Shown here piece after piece: positions 50,401-61,884 of a DNA stretch of 64,000 bases. How positions within the stretch are numbered: position 1 is the first letter of the stretch; each line of letters starts with the position of its first letter. A model generated the notes under the pieces. It worked only from the letters and a program-made list of their open reading frames with translations, did not search any database and was not told the origin of the DNA. Location of the stretch: NCBI RefSeq assembly GCF_937616625.2, contig NC_065570.1:44507665-44571664 (forward strand), written 5' to 3'. Source of the stretch: Mercurialis annua (lineage: Eukaryota; Streptophyta; Magnoliopsida; Malpighiales; Euphorbiaceae). The position numbers were made by a program, and so were the translations under genes.

Positions 50401-51891
50401 GGTCGTCCAGCTCAGTCTCATTGGAAAGTTGCATTAATTTCAGATATACCATTAAAGTAGGTCTCAGAATTACAACTAATTTGCAGAAGTTCTCAAAACC
50501 TAGAAACTCTATATGCGGGTGCTGCTTCCGGTAGTAATAGTTGTAGACTAATACAACAGCATGAACCTGAAGAAATCAGTAGCAGCAAGGAAAAGAGAAG
50601 TTAAAAGAGTAAATGCTGATTTATAACTTGACTAAATACCCTAAAGAAACAGCACTTAGTCGTGACATTTCCAATATATCATGCATGTGAGAAAGTTTGT
50701 GTGCATATAGCGCTCCAGTAAAAATGATATTAAGGATAATGGAGAAATGATAACCATGCCAAATGAGTCCGAAGAAAAAAGCAAAGAAAATAAAGCATGT
50801 TAAAAAAACAAAACAACCCCTTGGAATTTTTTATGAAGATCACCATTGGATAATATATCATGTATATTATTTTCTTATATTTAGTTGAAGTAACATGTTT
50901 CTAACTTATAATAGAGATTTAACAATAGAAACAGTTGCCAACATATGCGAATAGTTTTTGCTCAAAATTCCTTTCAGTAATAAAGTGTTAAGAATGCTAA
51001 GTATGAGAGAAGTAAAAGAGAACAGGGGCTGAATTATTGGATATTTTAAATGTTAAATTTTGTTAACTAGAATGAAGGTCATTATATTACATAGAGCAAG
51101 AAGACAGAAGTTCACTTGGTGCAGAGTTTAGTGTTAAATGTACTGGGGTGGGATCCTTTGGAGCATTATAGCATGTGAAAAACGAGTGATCAAATAAAAA
51201 AAAATCAAAAACGTTCACTTGACCATAATGATTTGAGTGAAGGCATTGTTCTTATTGAAAAGGCCAAGTGAAACTAAGTCCAACAAGCCATTATACTCAT
51301 AATTTCAATAATTTTGTATTCTCAGTAAGGAGAATCAGCCAAATCTCCTTGTTCTTTTGTGTTTTTCAATGCACTATGCAAACTGACATTAAAAGAAAAA
51401 ACCCATAAAAAATAATGCTTATATGCGATTGACAGCTTTGGTAAAAGAAAAAAAGGCAAGAGCCTCTACTAACAGAATCACAACTACATAATTTCTGTTA
51501 TACACTCTACATTTACTGATTCTGCAAAGAAATATTCGAGTGATCCATATCAAAAGAAGCCATAAATGGAATTGGTGATGTTTCTTAGTAGTTCTATAAA
51601 TTAGTTACCATTACGTAAAATAAATTATCTAGCAAAAACACTTAAACTTAACCACCAAAAAAATCACAGTAGCAGTTTGCGTAGTTACAAGATTAGATTG
51701 ATAAACAGAAGACGAGATCAGAAAGCAACAGAAACCTGTTTTCCAATTAATTCCTGCTCAAGTTGTGTTGGAGTGGTCCTTGCAGCAGATTCTGAAGGTA
51801 GCTTTGGATCAACCAGGTACTCTAACAAGGCACCAAGAGCATCCTCAGTTGGACATACATCCACTGCTAAATCCATGACATTTGACATCAT
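44475..51891 (-). CDS. Uncharacterised plant protein with C-terminal dsRNA-binding-like domain
   Basis: Minus-strand exons join in phase to about 662 residues: 51891-51736, 50566-50041, 49690-49540, 48617-48507, 47749-47401, 46664-46422, 46138-46078, 45516-45344, 44805-44739, 44626-44475. The N-terminal half (DLAVDVCPTEDALGALLEYL; VHAVVLVYNYYYRKQHP; EYFHLLPYAKILLDWLS) looks globular and conserved-like, but I cannot name its domain. The middle is polar and low-complexity, followed by a predicted coiled-coil segment (LRDIEDQIAQCDQNIKII, about 513-530). Residues about 591-655 (ELDELCYQKNWILPTYRV ... HEARESAAKQMLYKL) have the length, helix-strand order and C-terminal Ala-rich helix of a dsRNA-binding motif, so an RNA-related role is inferred. 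The intron between 45344 and 44805 has a GC donor (cag|gcaagt). The first ATG is uncertain: the frame is open upstream (IAFGVASRIIR) back to an acceptor-like tatag near 51927, so an extra 5' exon may exist. Confidence 0.85.
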
Positions 51892-52620
51892 TCTGATGAT
51901 ACGACTCGCCACTCCAAATGCTATATCTATAAGAGTTAAAAGACATTCAATTAGGGATTAATTTCCAACATCTAGGGTCTTCAAATTAAAGAGAACTAAA
52001 TATAGCTCAACATGACAATACAATAGACCAGCAAAAAGTTTCATTTTTCCCTCTATGAGATAGATATGCTAATCACACACAGCTCCTTCAAATCACAGTA
52101 AAAACTCCAAGCAAATTTCACTTCACTAAACAACCTCTTTACCTTACAATTAATATATTTCAAGAAATGGGGTCAAACTAATAAACTTAGCAATCTCTAC
52201 ATTCTTACAAAAAGTGTTAAAAATTAAAACTTCATCATTAATAAGGTACAAACAAAACATTAAGAAAATTTCAAAAAAAGACCATATAACTAAAAAAGCA
52301 TACCAAATTTAAGAATCTAAGACACAAAAACAGTGAGCAAAACCAAAGAAAAATCTACCACCAAGATATACAAGAGAACACCCAAAAAAGTGTGAGCATT
52401 CAAGGTAGGAAAATCATGATAAGATCAAAAAAATTTAAAAAAAAACAGTAAGATTAAATAATTGAAAGTTGAGATAGAAAACCCTAAAAAAAGTAATGGA
52501 GGTAGAACGTTACAATCATCTCCAAATGCAAGCAAAGAGAGAGAGAGTGATCAGAGGAAAATAATAAATGAGAGAGAGACGGAGTATAATGAATTAATAA
52601 TGGATTACCCGAATGAGCAA
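51892..52620 (-). other. 5' region of the minus-strand gene
   Basis: Between about 52620 and 51927 the minus strand shows a pyrimidine-rich leader-like stretch (ctctctctc runs near 52530-52580) followed by T-rich intron-like DNA ending cttttaactcttatag. This suggests a first untranslated or short coding exon in 52460-52610 and an intron up to 51927. The donor site could not be decided. The plus-strand ORF 52462-52818 is a shadow. Confidence 0.45.
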
Positions 52621-53160
52621 AAATCAGAAAAAGATATTCTGAGCTTCCATTTATGTATAAATGTCAAAACTGAGAGTGGATGCTTTGTGCTGTGTGTTCT
52701 TGCTTGTCAGCCAAAATTATGCAAAAGGAAGGCGCCAATATTTTTGGTAATATTAATTTTATCGGATGTTCCCCAAGGGACTTTTGGTAATACTAGTTTT
52801 GCATTACGTGACTCGTAACGTAACTCGTCAATGAACATATTAATAAATTTATTATAATTATATTAATTTTTTATTTATAATTAATATTAAATTAGTTAAA
52901 AAATTTTGTAAAAATAAATATAATATTTTCACTTATTAAATTTTTTTCTATATTTAATTTTTTTTGGTTTTATAATAAACATAATTAAATAATTAATTTA
53001 ATTTTTTTAATAATATCATTAAAAATAATAAGATAAAAATAAATAGGAAATTTTAGGGGCTTGGATGAAATTTTTTAAGCATTGAATGAAAATATTTTTG
53101 AAACTTTTGCTCTTTTTGTGCCTTTTTTGAGTAGTTGATATTTGAATTTGCTGATTAAAA

Positions 53161-53232
53161 GGACCTTTGCAATGCTGGATTAGCAGGACACCTTATCCCT
53201 CAGCTTGGACAGCTCGCCAATCTTCAATACTT
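53161..53232 (+). pseudogene. Single LRR exon fragment resembling SERK receptor kinases
   Basis: About 72 bp encode DLCNAGLAGHLIPQLGQLAN followed by LQYL, which closely resembles the first leucine-rich-repeat exon of SERK/BAK1-type co-receptors. The family motif has the same pattern of D-L-x-N-A-x-L-x-G-x-L-x-P-Q-L-G-x-L. A donor-like gtaaac follows at 53233, and LRR exons of this family are characteristically 72 nt. No neighbouring exon of such a gene is present on either side, so it is an isolated relic, probably carried here by a transposon or ectopic repair. Confidence 0.72.
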
Positions 53233-53984
53233 GTAAACCTTATCTTTAGTTGTAACTCAATTAACTTTAATCCTATAGATAATATATTATGAAATTTTTT
53301 TCCTAAACCATAGTTAATAATTTTGTAGTTCAATCAAATTAAAAGATAGATATTTCTATTAATTTAGAGACAATTTAGTTAATTTTTATATACTAAAAAT
53401 TAAATTGGAAATAATTTAACTACCTATTCTAATTAGGACTTTAATTATAATAGTGATTAATTAAATAACTAATTAGTTAATAACTATAAAACCTTTATTT
53501 AGTAGTAAACTGAAAAGGATTATTCAGTAAATTTGTCTGTCCCCCCATCCGTGCTTTTATATATAGTATAAATATAAATATAGATATAGATTAATTACAT
53601 CTTATGTTTATGTCAATGTTTTAAAAACCGAATCGAATCGATAAAGCCCCCGGTTCAACTGTCGGTTCAATGAAAATTTTAAAAAAGTAAAAAAAGAAAT
53701 TATTTAAGTTTTTAGTGACGAATTTTTCATCGCTACTTCTGTTCATCCAATTTCATAACGGTCCAACTAGTTTAATAACCGGTTCGTCCGATTCAATACA
53801 GTTTAGACCGACTCAACTATTTTGGACAAAAGTGCTTTAGTTGATCATTGTGAAATTTAGGGGGGTTAGCGTGCCAAAATTTAGTTCAGGGGATTTGGTG
53901 GTTGGAATGCTTAAGTTGGAATGTCATAGGTGATTATTAACCTTATAAATCTAATTTGATCTGATTTTGATCTTAATCAAATGA
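53233..53984. other. Non-coding interval with MITE-end motifs
   Basis: AT-rich DNA. Around 53610-53820 occur aaaaaccgaatcgaatcg, ccggttcaactg and accggttcgtcc motifs like those at 14375-14455, suggesting a degraded hAT-like MITE. At 53860-53945 a ggtgattattaacc end resembles the termini of the 38545 MULE-type element. No gene. Confidence 0.4.
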
Positions 53985-54658
53985 GAGTTTTTCAAAAATA
54001 CCCATATTGTATATAAGTATTTTGAAAAATACACTTTGACCAGTTTGGGTTGATTTTTATTGTTTGACTTTTCAAAGTTGCGAAATTACCTTTTTTGAGT
54101 TGAAAAATACGGTTTTTTATTTTAAAAAATCAATAAATTTACTATCAGATTACTAACAGTTTACTAACGGTTTACAAACAAAAAATTTACTAACGGTTTA
54201 CTAACAATTTACTAACAGTTTTTATTAATAAAAATACGGTAAATCTCCTATCGGTTTACTAACAAAAACTTAACTACCAATTTACTAAATGTTTACTAAC
54301 AATTTACTTAAAAATCAATTTTACTATTAATTTATTTTTTAACCGTATAGTTAATTCATTAATCGTTTACTATCAGTTTACTAAAAAATAAGTTAATTTA
54401 CCATACGTTTACTAAAAATTTATTAGTTTTACTAAAAATTATAGCTAATTTATTAAATATAAAGTATAGATATATTAATTAACTGTTTACTAACAGTTTA
54501 CTATCGTTTTACTAAATAATAACAGACTCCTGAAATAGAAAATCTCTGATTCCATTTTCTCATTAATGGCTTCGCTAAAATAATTTATAAAACTTTTAGT
54601 AAACTACTAATAAACCGTTAGTGAACTGCATACCCACTTACATTGCTCACTGACTCCA
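53985..54658 (-). repeat. About 1.1-kb dispersed repeat, copy 2, left part
   Basis: Reverse complement of about 34080-34730. It contains many variants of ttactaacggtttact (54140-54520) and ends gtgagcaatgtaagtg-like when read on the minus strand (plus: cacttacattgctcactgac). The copia element starts directly after ctcca (54654-54658), and the remainder of the repeat resumes at 63395. Confidence 0.85.
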
Positions 54659-55208
54659 TGTTGGGTTTTATAGGTTCATAACGCAGCGGAATTTCAAAAA
54701 TTTATCTAAAAACCCAAACCAAGATCCATGTAATTCGAATTAACAGAATAATTACTTACTTGTATGTCGAATTCAACAGCAATGTAGGAAGGAAGGGGGT
54801 GGTTCACTTTGGTGATACCTGATCTCGGATCAGAAACGCCTCCAAAAGAACGCGTCCTCTACGAGTATCCACACGAACAGACCTTAGCCAAAACTAGTGC
54901 TTGTGTGCTAGCACTATTGCTTCACAAGCAATTTCGAATTTTAGTGATTTAGTGAATAATGAATTTCGTGATTCTCACACCAATTGCTTAATGTGTATTT
55001 ATAGTGATAAACAACACTAGGGTTTGAGACAAATTCGAATTTCAATCTCATTGCAATTCTACAAGTTTATGTTTATCAAAAACTCCTTTATGATAATTAT
55101 CCATATATATTAATTATTATATTTATTATCTTCCAAAAATAATAAATTAAGGAGAACACTTATCCTTAAATTTCGAATTAATATATATTTATTAATATAT
55201 ATATTACG

Positions 55209-55294
<86 letters not shown>

Positions 55295-56228
55295 TCTCTT
55301 AATCACATTGGGCTTGTACAACCCATAACTGTTTTGGGCCTGTCCTTAGTGTGCGACCTTGTAGGTTCATATAACGTTGGCAGTAGGCTCGAAATCCCTA
55401 TTTCAGCCCACAAGTCATGAGTGGTCTCTAGCAAGACATTATGACTACCCAAGTTATATGAATATCGATAATCCGATTTAACCATTTACAATAATATTTT
55501 AATCCCTTTGTCTCTCGATATCTAGAATGAATATAAGGCATAATTATGTCATTCTTATAATATTCAATCATTAGTTTCTTGACTCTAAGTAGACTGAAAA
55601 TGATAACTTCTTATCAATTAGCATGGCCATGCATTTTCTTCAGTCTATCTTCTTCAAGGGGCCCATAGATATCTTACTCAAATAAATGAGGGACAAATTC
55701 CTTCTCAGTCACTCACATTTCTCACATAGTTACTTTCATATCCAATGACAATCTATTCCATTATCCTGTTAAAGATAATGTAAGACTGTATCAAAATAAG
55801 AAATAGCTATGTAGAAATCCATGATGATTTCAAGGTCAAAGGATTATACTAATAGAACTGTAATGAGAATTACTTATGACAGTGATCTATGTAGTATTCT
55901 CACAGTGGGTCATCCAGTGCCTTATTTCTCAAATAGCACCTATGATTTGACTTAATATCTCATATACATGATTAGTAAAACATAATCATCAGTCAACATC
56001 ATACTAGTCTCAATGTTGTATTAAGACTAGGGATAGATGGTATATAATTCTTTTATTAAACCTAAGGGTTCTACTATCAAGTCACATATTTGATGACCTT
56101 AGAAAGAATTAACCATTCAAGTATTTTAATCATTAATATAAAATGATAAAAACTGCCAATCAATAAATAATAAAATGATAAAGTCAAAACATGGTCAAAC
56201 ATGATTGACCTAGTGCATATCACTAACA
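54659..56228 (-). repeat. 3' LTR of the copia element
   Basis: 1570 bp, nearly identical to 61885-63394. The 60-bp length excess lies in the (TA)n run at about 55211-55289. Plus-strand start tgttgggttttatagg and end gcatatcactaaca. The small minus ORF 55303-55485 is within the LTR, is repeated in the other LTR and has no known function. Confidence 0.97.
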
Positions 56229-56242
56229 ATCTCCCACTTGCA

Positions 56243-59200
56243 CTAGGCCCAATCTACATTAAATCTAATTCCCATGGACCTAGTATGACTCTCATGCTTA
56301 GGCTGTGGAAGAGCCTTAGTTAGCGGATCAGCATCATTATCATTTGTCGAAACTCTGCATATCTTCACGTCTCCTCTCTCAATGATTTCTCGAATGAGAT
56401 GATAACGTCTAAGTATGTGTTTGGATCGCTGATGTGATCTGGGCTCCTTTGCTTGTGCTATGGCCCCATTGTTATCACATAACAAGTTCACTGGAGGGGA
56501 TATACTAGGAACAACTCCTAATCCAGTTATGAACTTTTTGATCCAAACAGCCTCCTTAGCTGCGTCTGAAGCAGCTATATACTCAGCTTCTGTTGTAGAA
56601 TCAGCGAGCTCTTCCAGCTGAAAGCACCTCCATTCAAACAAAACACATATCCTGACTGTGATTTATAATCATCAATGTCAGTTTGGAAGCTAGCGTCTGT
56701 GTAACCCTTTACAATCAGCTCATCTTCCTGACCACCATATAGCAAGAATGCATCCTTGGTTCTTCTCAAGTACTTAAGGATGTTCTTAACTGCTGCCCAG
56801 TGACTTTCACCTGGATTTGACTGGTATCTGCTCGTTGTACTCAAAGCATACGAGACATCAGGTCGAGTGCACAACATTGCATACATGATAGATCCAATAG
56901 CAGAAGCATATGGAATCTTACTCATGCGGTCTCGCTCATCCTGTGTCTTAGGACACTGAGTCTTGCTGAGACTGATGCCATGTGACATTGGCAAGAATCC
57001 TCTCTTGGAGTCTTGCATACTAACCTGTTTAATACCTTATCAACATAAGTGCTTTGACTTAGGCCAATGAGTCTTCTAGATCTATCTCTATAGATCTTGA
57101 TGCCTAATATATAAGCAGCATCGCCCAAGTCTTTCATTGAAAAACACTTCCCTAACCATGATTTAACATTTTGCAGTATGGGAATGTCGTTTCCAATGAG
57201 TAGTATGTCATCAACATAAAGCACTAAGAAAACAATCGCGCTCCCACTAACCTTCTTGTACACACAAGGTTCATCTTCATTCTTGATGAATCCAAAGTCT
57301 TTGATTGCTTCATCAAAACGAAGATTCCAACTCCGAGAAGCTTGCTTTAATCCATAAATGGATTTTTGAAGCTTGCAAACCTTTCCTGAATTCTCTGGAC
57401 TGGCAAAACCCTCAGGTTGTGTCATGTACACATCCTCAAGTAAGTTTCCATTAAGAAACGCTGTTTTGACATCCATTTGTCATATCTCATAGTCATAATA
57501 TGCAGCTATGGCAAGGAGAATTCGAATGGATTTGAGCATAGCAACTGGTGAAAAGGTTTCATCATAGTCTATACCATGTATTTGTCTGAAACCTTTTGCA
57601 ACTAGTCTTGCTTTATAGGTATGCACATTGCCATCCATGTCAGTCTTCATTTTGAAGACCCATTTGCACCCAATGGTTTTTACACCATCCGTTGGGTCAA
57701 TCAAGGTCCAAACTTGATTATCATACATGGATTGCATTTCAGATCTCATGGCTTCGAGCCATTTTTCAGAGTCAGGACTATTTATGGCCTCTTGATAGGA
57801 TGTGGGTTCTTCTTGATCCACAATCATCATATCATTGTTCTCAGTAATGAGAAATCCATATCTCATAGGATTATGACGTGTCCTATCAGACCTCCTTTGG
57901 CCTTGTGGTACTTGTACTGGTTCAGCAATTGCTTGTTGATTCTTTTGAGGTTCCATACTTGGTACAATGCTATTTTGTGGTTCTTGAATTTCTTCAAGTT
58001 GTACTGTACTCCCACTGGTTCCTTTGGAAATAAATTCTTTTTCCAAAAAGATACCATTTCGAGCAACAAACACTTTGTTCTCATAAGCATTGTAGAAGTA
58101 ATATCCTTTAGTTTCTTTAGGATATCCTACAAAAAGGCATTTGTCAGATTTGGGTGCTAATTTATCTGAAATTAGTCGCTTCACATAAGCTTGACATCCT
58201 CAAATCTTAAGAAAAGACAAACTAGGAGTTTTTCCAGTCCATATCTCATATGGTGTCTTTTCAACTGCCTTTGATGGAACTCTATTCAAAATGAATGCAG
58301 CGGTTTCTAAAGCATAACCCCAAAATGAGATTGGAAGATCAGTTTGACTCATCATTGATCGAACCATATCCAATAGAGTTTGATTTCTCCGTTCAGACAC
58401 ACCATTCCATTGTGGTGTTCCAGGTGGAGTCAATTGAGAAACGATCCCACAATCTCTTAGATGATCTACAAATTCTTGGCTTAAATATTCACCACCTCGA
58501 TCAGATCTTAGTGTTTTAATATTTTTACCAAGTTGATTTTGTACTTCATTCTTAAATATTTTGAACTTTTCAAAAGATTCAGATTTATGTTTCATCAGAT
58601 AAACATAACCATATCTACTGAGATCATCAGTAAAAGTAATGAAGTACTGAAATCCACCTCTAGCATTTGTACTTAATGGACCACATACATCTGTATGTAT
58701 AAGGCCCAATAAGTTTTTAGCTCTTTCACCTTGTCCAATAAAAGGTGTTTTTGTCATTTTGCCCATTAGACAAGATTCACATATTTCAAATGATTCATAA
58801 TCAAATGAATTCAAAAGTCCATCTCTTTGAAGTTTTGATATGCGTTTCTCATTTATATGGCCTAAACGACAATGCCAGAGATAAGTAGAGTTTAAATCAT
58901 TTGACTTAAACTTCTTAGCATTGATGTTATAGATTGATTTTTCATTAGTGTCTTCAACATTTAAAATATAAAGACCACTACTGCGTGGAGCATATCCATA
59001 AAGAATGTTATTATGCGAAATACTGCATTTATTATTCCTAATAATAAATTCAAAACCATCCTTGTCCAAACAAGAAACAGAAATAATATTCCTACACATG
59101 GTAGGTACATAATAACAATTGTTCAAAGATAAAATAAGTCCACTAGGCAAAGATAACTCATAAGTCCCTACAGCTAAAGCAGCAACTCTTGCTCCATTGC

Positions 59201-60194
59201 CAACTCGTAGGTCCACTTCGCCTTTTGTCAAACTTCTACTCCTTTTGAGACCCTGCACATTAGTACAAATGTGAGATCCAGATCCAGTATCTAATACCCA
59301 TGAATCAGAAGTAGAAAGATTAATTTCTATAACATGAATACCTGAAGTGGTAGTCTCACTACCCTTGTTCTTCTTCAGATCATCCAGATATTTCTTGCAA
59401 TTCCTTTTCCAATGTCCAGGTTCCTTGCAGAAAAAGCAAGTTCCTTCCTTTGGCGGTTTTGCTTTGGGTTCATCCTTGGTCTTGGGCTTGGACTTGGGTT
59501 TAGACTTCTTGAAAGCCTTTCCCTTTCCCTTACCAGACCTTTTCATACCCTTTCCCTTGTTGACCATAAGAACATCCTTAATCTCATTCTTGATGTTCTT
59601 TTCAGCAGTTTGAAGCATCCCATGCAACTCTGTGGTGGTCTTCTCCATATTATGCATATTGAAGTTCATGATGAAACCATCATAAGCCTCATGCAAAGAT
59701 TGGAGAATAATGTCTGTAGCCAACTCTTGGGCAATTAGGAGACCGAGCCTGTCCAAATGTTCAAGATGACCCTTCATCTTCAAAACATGAGGACTAACTG
59801 AGCCGCTAGTAGTCAACTTGCAAGAAAGCAAATCCTTGATGGTATTGAACCTTTCAATTCTTTCTCTCTCTTGGAACATTTTCATGAGATCAGTAATCAT
59901 GGTGTTCGCATCCAATTCCATCATTTGCTTTTGGAGTTCATTCTCCATGCATCCAAGCATAATGCAAGTGACATCAGTAGAGTCATTGAGATGCTTCGTA
60001 TAAGCATCCCTTTGAGCTCTAGTAGCAGCAGGAGCTGGTTCCTCAGGGAGGGGTTGATCAAGGATATATTCCTTTCTTTCTTGCCTAAGAACAATTCTTA
60101 GTTTTCTGTACCAGTCCAGAAAGTTAGTGCCATTGAGCTTATCCTTCTCAAGGATTGATCGCACTGATGAAGTATGTGTAGTGTTTGTAACCAT
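56243..60194 (-). pseudogene. copia gag-pol, four disruptions
   Basis: From an ATG at 60194 the frame encodes gag, with a CCHC zinc knuckle (CFFCKEPGHWKRNC, about residues 253-266). Then come protease (VLDTGSGSH, about 302), a GAG-pre-integrase segment (LWHCRLGHINEKRISKL) and the integrase core (HTDVCGPL, DLSRYGY, SDRGGEYLS, with the D, D and E ligands present). A TGA at 58202-58200 interrupts the frame, which continues unshifted. A second in-frame TGA sits at about 57482-57480, just before the reverse transcriptase block MDVKTAFLNG; the RT core LYVDDILLIG follows at about 57235-57200. A 1-base loss near 57028 shifts the frame, and a small deletion near 56605 removes a few codons and shifts it again before the RNase H block (DSTTEAEYIAASDAAKEAVW, CDNNGAIAQ). 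All domains remain recognisable, but no complete polyprotein can be made from this copy. Confidence 0.93.
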
Positions 60195-60919
60195 CTCTAC
60201 AACAATAAATATACAAGTAGCATTTAATAAAAGGCACAATAAAATTCCCACAACATATATCCATAATTCATATAAAAACCCTTAATGTTAATTTCAACAA
60301 TTGAAAAATAATAGTGGGACAAGATCCATATTTCACCCTACTTCAAGTAAGCTTTGGCTTATCACTTTAAGTGTGGTTTATTTAGGTAGGTAACACTTTA
60401 CCAATTACATCTCATGTAATTCTTGAACATAGAATATTAACATCACATGTAATCTTGATATTCTATCTTATACCCTAGGTTCAAAACTATTTTAATAACC
60501 TAGTTAAGTCTAACCAAATCAAACATATGGATATCACTTTTATCCAACTTATCTTACTTAGATGACTTTATACATCATGCTTTGGCATAGCCTATACATA
60601 GCAATCTAAGTCTTGATAAGTGTTATTACAATGTGAGGTATATTGAAGACTTAATATTAAATAAGGGTTTGTTATTTATCCTATTTAGTTATCCTATCTT
60701 ATCACATGTAAAATAATCATGCAAAGCATATAACCAATAAGATAAACATTAAAAACATATTATTTTATTATTTTAAATCATATTTAACAACAATCATATA
60801 AATGTGTTATTCATGATAATTTAAATCATATTTAAAATTTATCATTAAAGTATTAAAATAAAATACATGACAAAAACACGCCGGCTTAAAAGGATAACGG
60901 TTCTTAATGGGGTGTATCA

Positions 60920-61072
60920 GCGGGGTCCAAGGGGCGCGGCCCCTTGGCGGGGTCTGGGGGCAGCGCCCCAAGCGGGGTCCAAGGGGCAGCGCCCCTGGCG
61001 GGGCCCGGGGGCAGAGCCCCAGGCGGTGGTCCCGCTAGGCGGGGCCCGGGGGCAGAGCCCCAGGCGGTGTCC
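60920..61072. repeat. GC-rich hairpin repeat array in the copia leader
   Basis: Five units of 25-27 bp (60920-60946, 60947-60971, 60972-60997, 60998-61022, 61039-61063), each opening gcggggt/c and containing a self-complementary core such as ccaaggggc...gccccttgg or ggggcagagcccc. A 16-bp spacer with a partial unit lies before the fifth. The array is a sharp GC island in DNA otherwise about one-third GC. The ORFs across it (60867-61159) are repeat translations. Confidence 0.92.
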
Positions 61073-61329
61073 AGAAATTTTTCTCACATGTTACTCTTAA
61101 CAGAATTAAAATTTCTTTATCCGAAATCAATAATCTTAACTGATTACGGTTTATTTTAATATGTTCAAAACAGATTAAAATAACCCAAAACCCTAATTAC
61201 TGTATCTTAAAAACTGTTCAGAAACAATTTATTTAACACTTAAATAACAACAGTTTCATTAATTCGGCTCATAGCAGAATTAAATACAGTTTTATAAATT
61301 ATTTTCATAACATAATTAAACACAGTTTT

Positions 61330-61566
61330 ATCAATAGAATTAAACAGTTTCACAAACAGTTTACTAATCCTATTTAAAACAGAATTACTAATAGAATCAA
61401 AACAGTTTCACAAACAGTTTACTAATCCTACTCAAAACAGAATTACTAATAGAATTAAAACCAGTTTCACAAACAGCTTACTAATCCTATTCAAAAACAG
61501 TTTTCCTAATAGAATTAAAACAATTTCATAAACAGTTTACTAATCCTTATTCAAAAACAGTTTTAT
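61330..61566. repeat. Minisatellite of about 57-60 bp, four copies, in the copia leader
   Basis: Four consecutive imperfect units share taatagaattaaaac, agtttcacaaacag, tttactaatcc and a run ending in aaaacag. They lie between the GC-rich array and the 5' LTR, within the untranslated leader of the element. Confidence 0.88.
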
Positions 61567-61870
61567 TATTCTGTTTCCCCTTTTCTTATCAATTCGTATG
61601 AACATTAATACTACGAAATCTTTAATCAAATTAAAACGTAATATTAATTTAGAACAGTATATTCGAAGTTTTAATCACATTAAACGATTAATCAAATTAA
61701 TTCTTCATACTGTTTTTCATACAATTAATCACATAAACGTTTTATGTATAATTACAACGAATTATAATTCCTTCAAAACAATTTCGAAAAACAACCCCTT
61801 TTTCAAAACAGAACATACAATAAGCATATATCACATATATACTCAGAATCTAATTAATCAAATTACAAGC

Positions 61871-61884
61871 AGCTCCGATACCAC
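61871..61884 (-). other. Primer-binding site of the copia element
   Basis: On the minus strand the 5' LTR is followed after one base by tggtatcggagct, which corresponds to the usual plant copia primer-binding site complementary to initiator methionine tRNA, with one G for A difference. Confidence 0.88.

Noticed and set aside
60867..61159. Two overlapping Gly/Ala/Pro-rich ORFs
   Set aside because: Translations of the GC-rich hairpin array in both frames; no evidence of coding.
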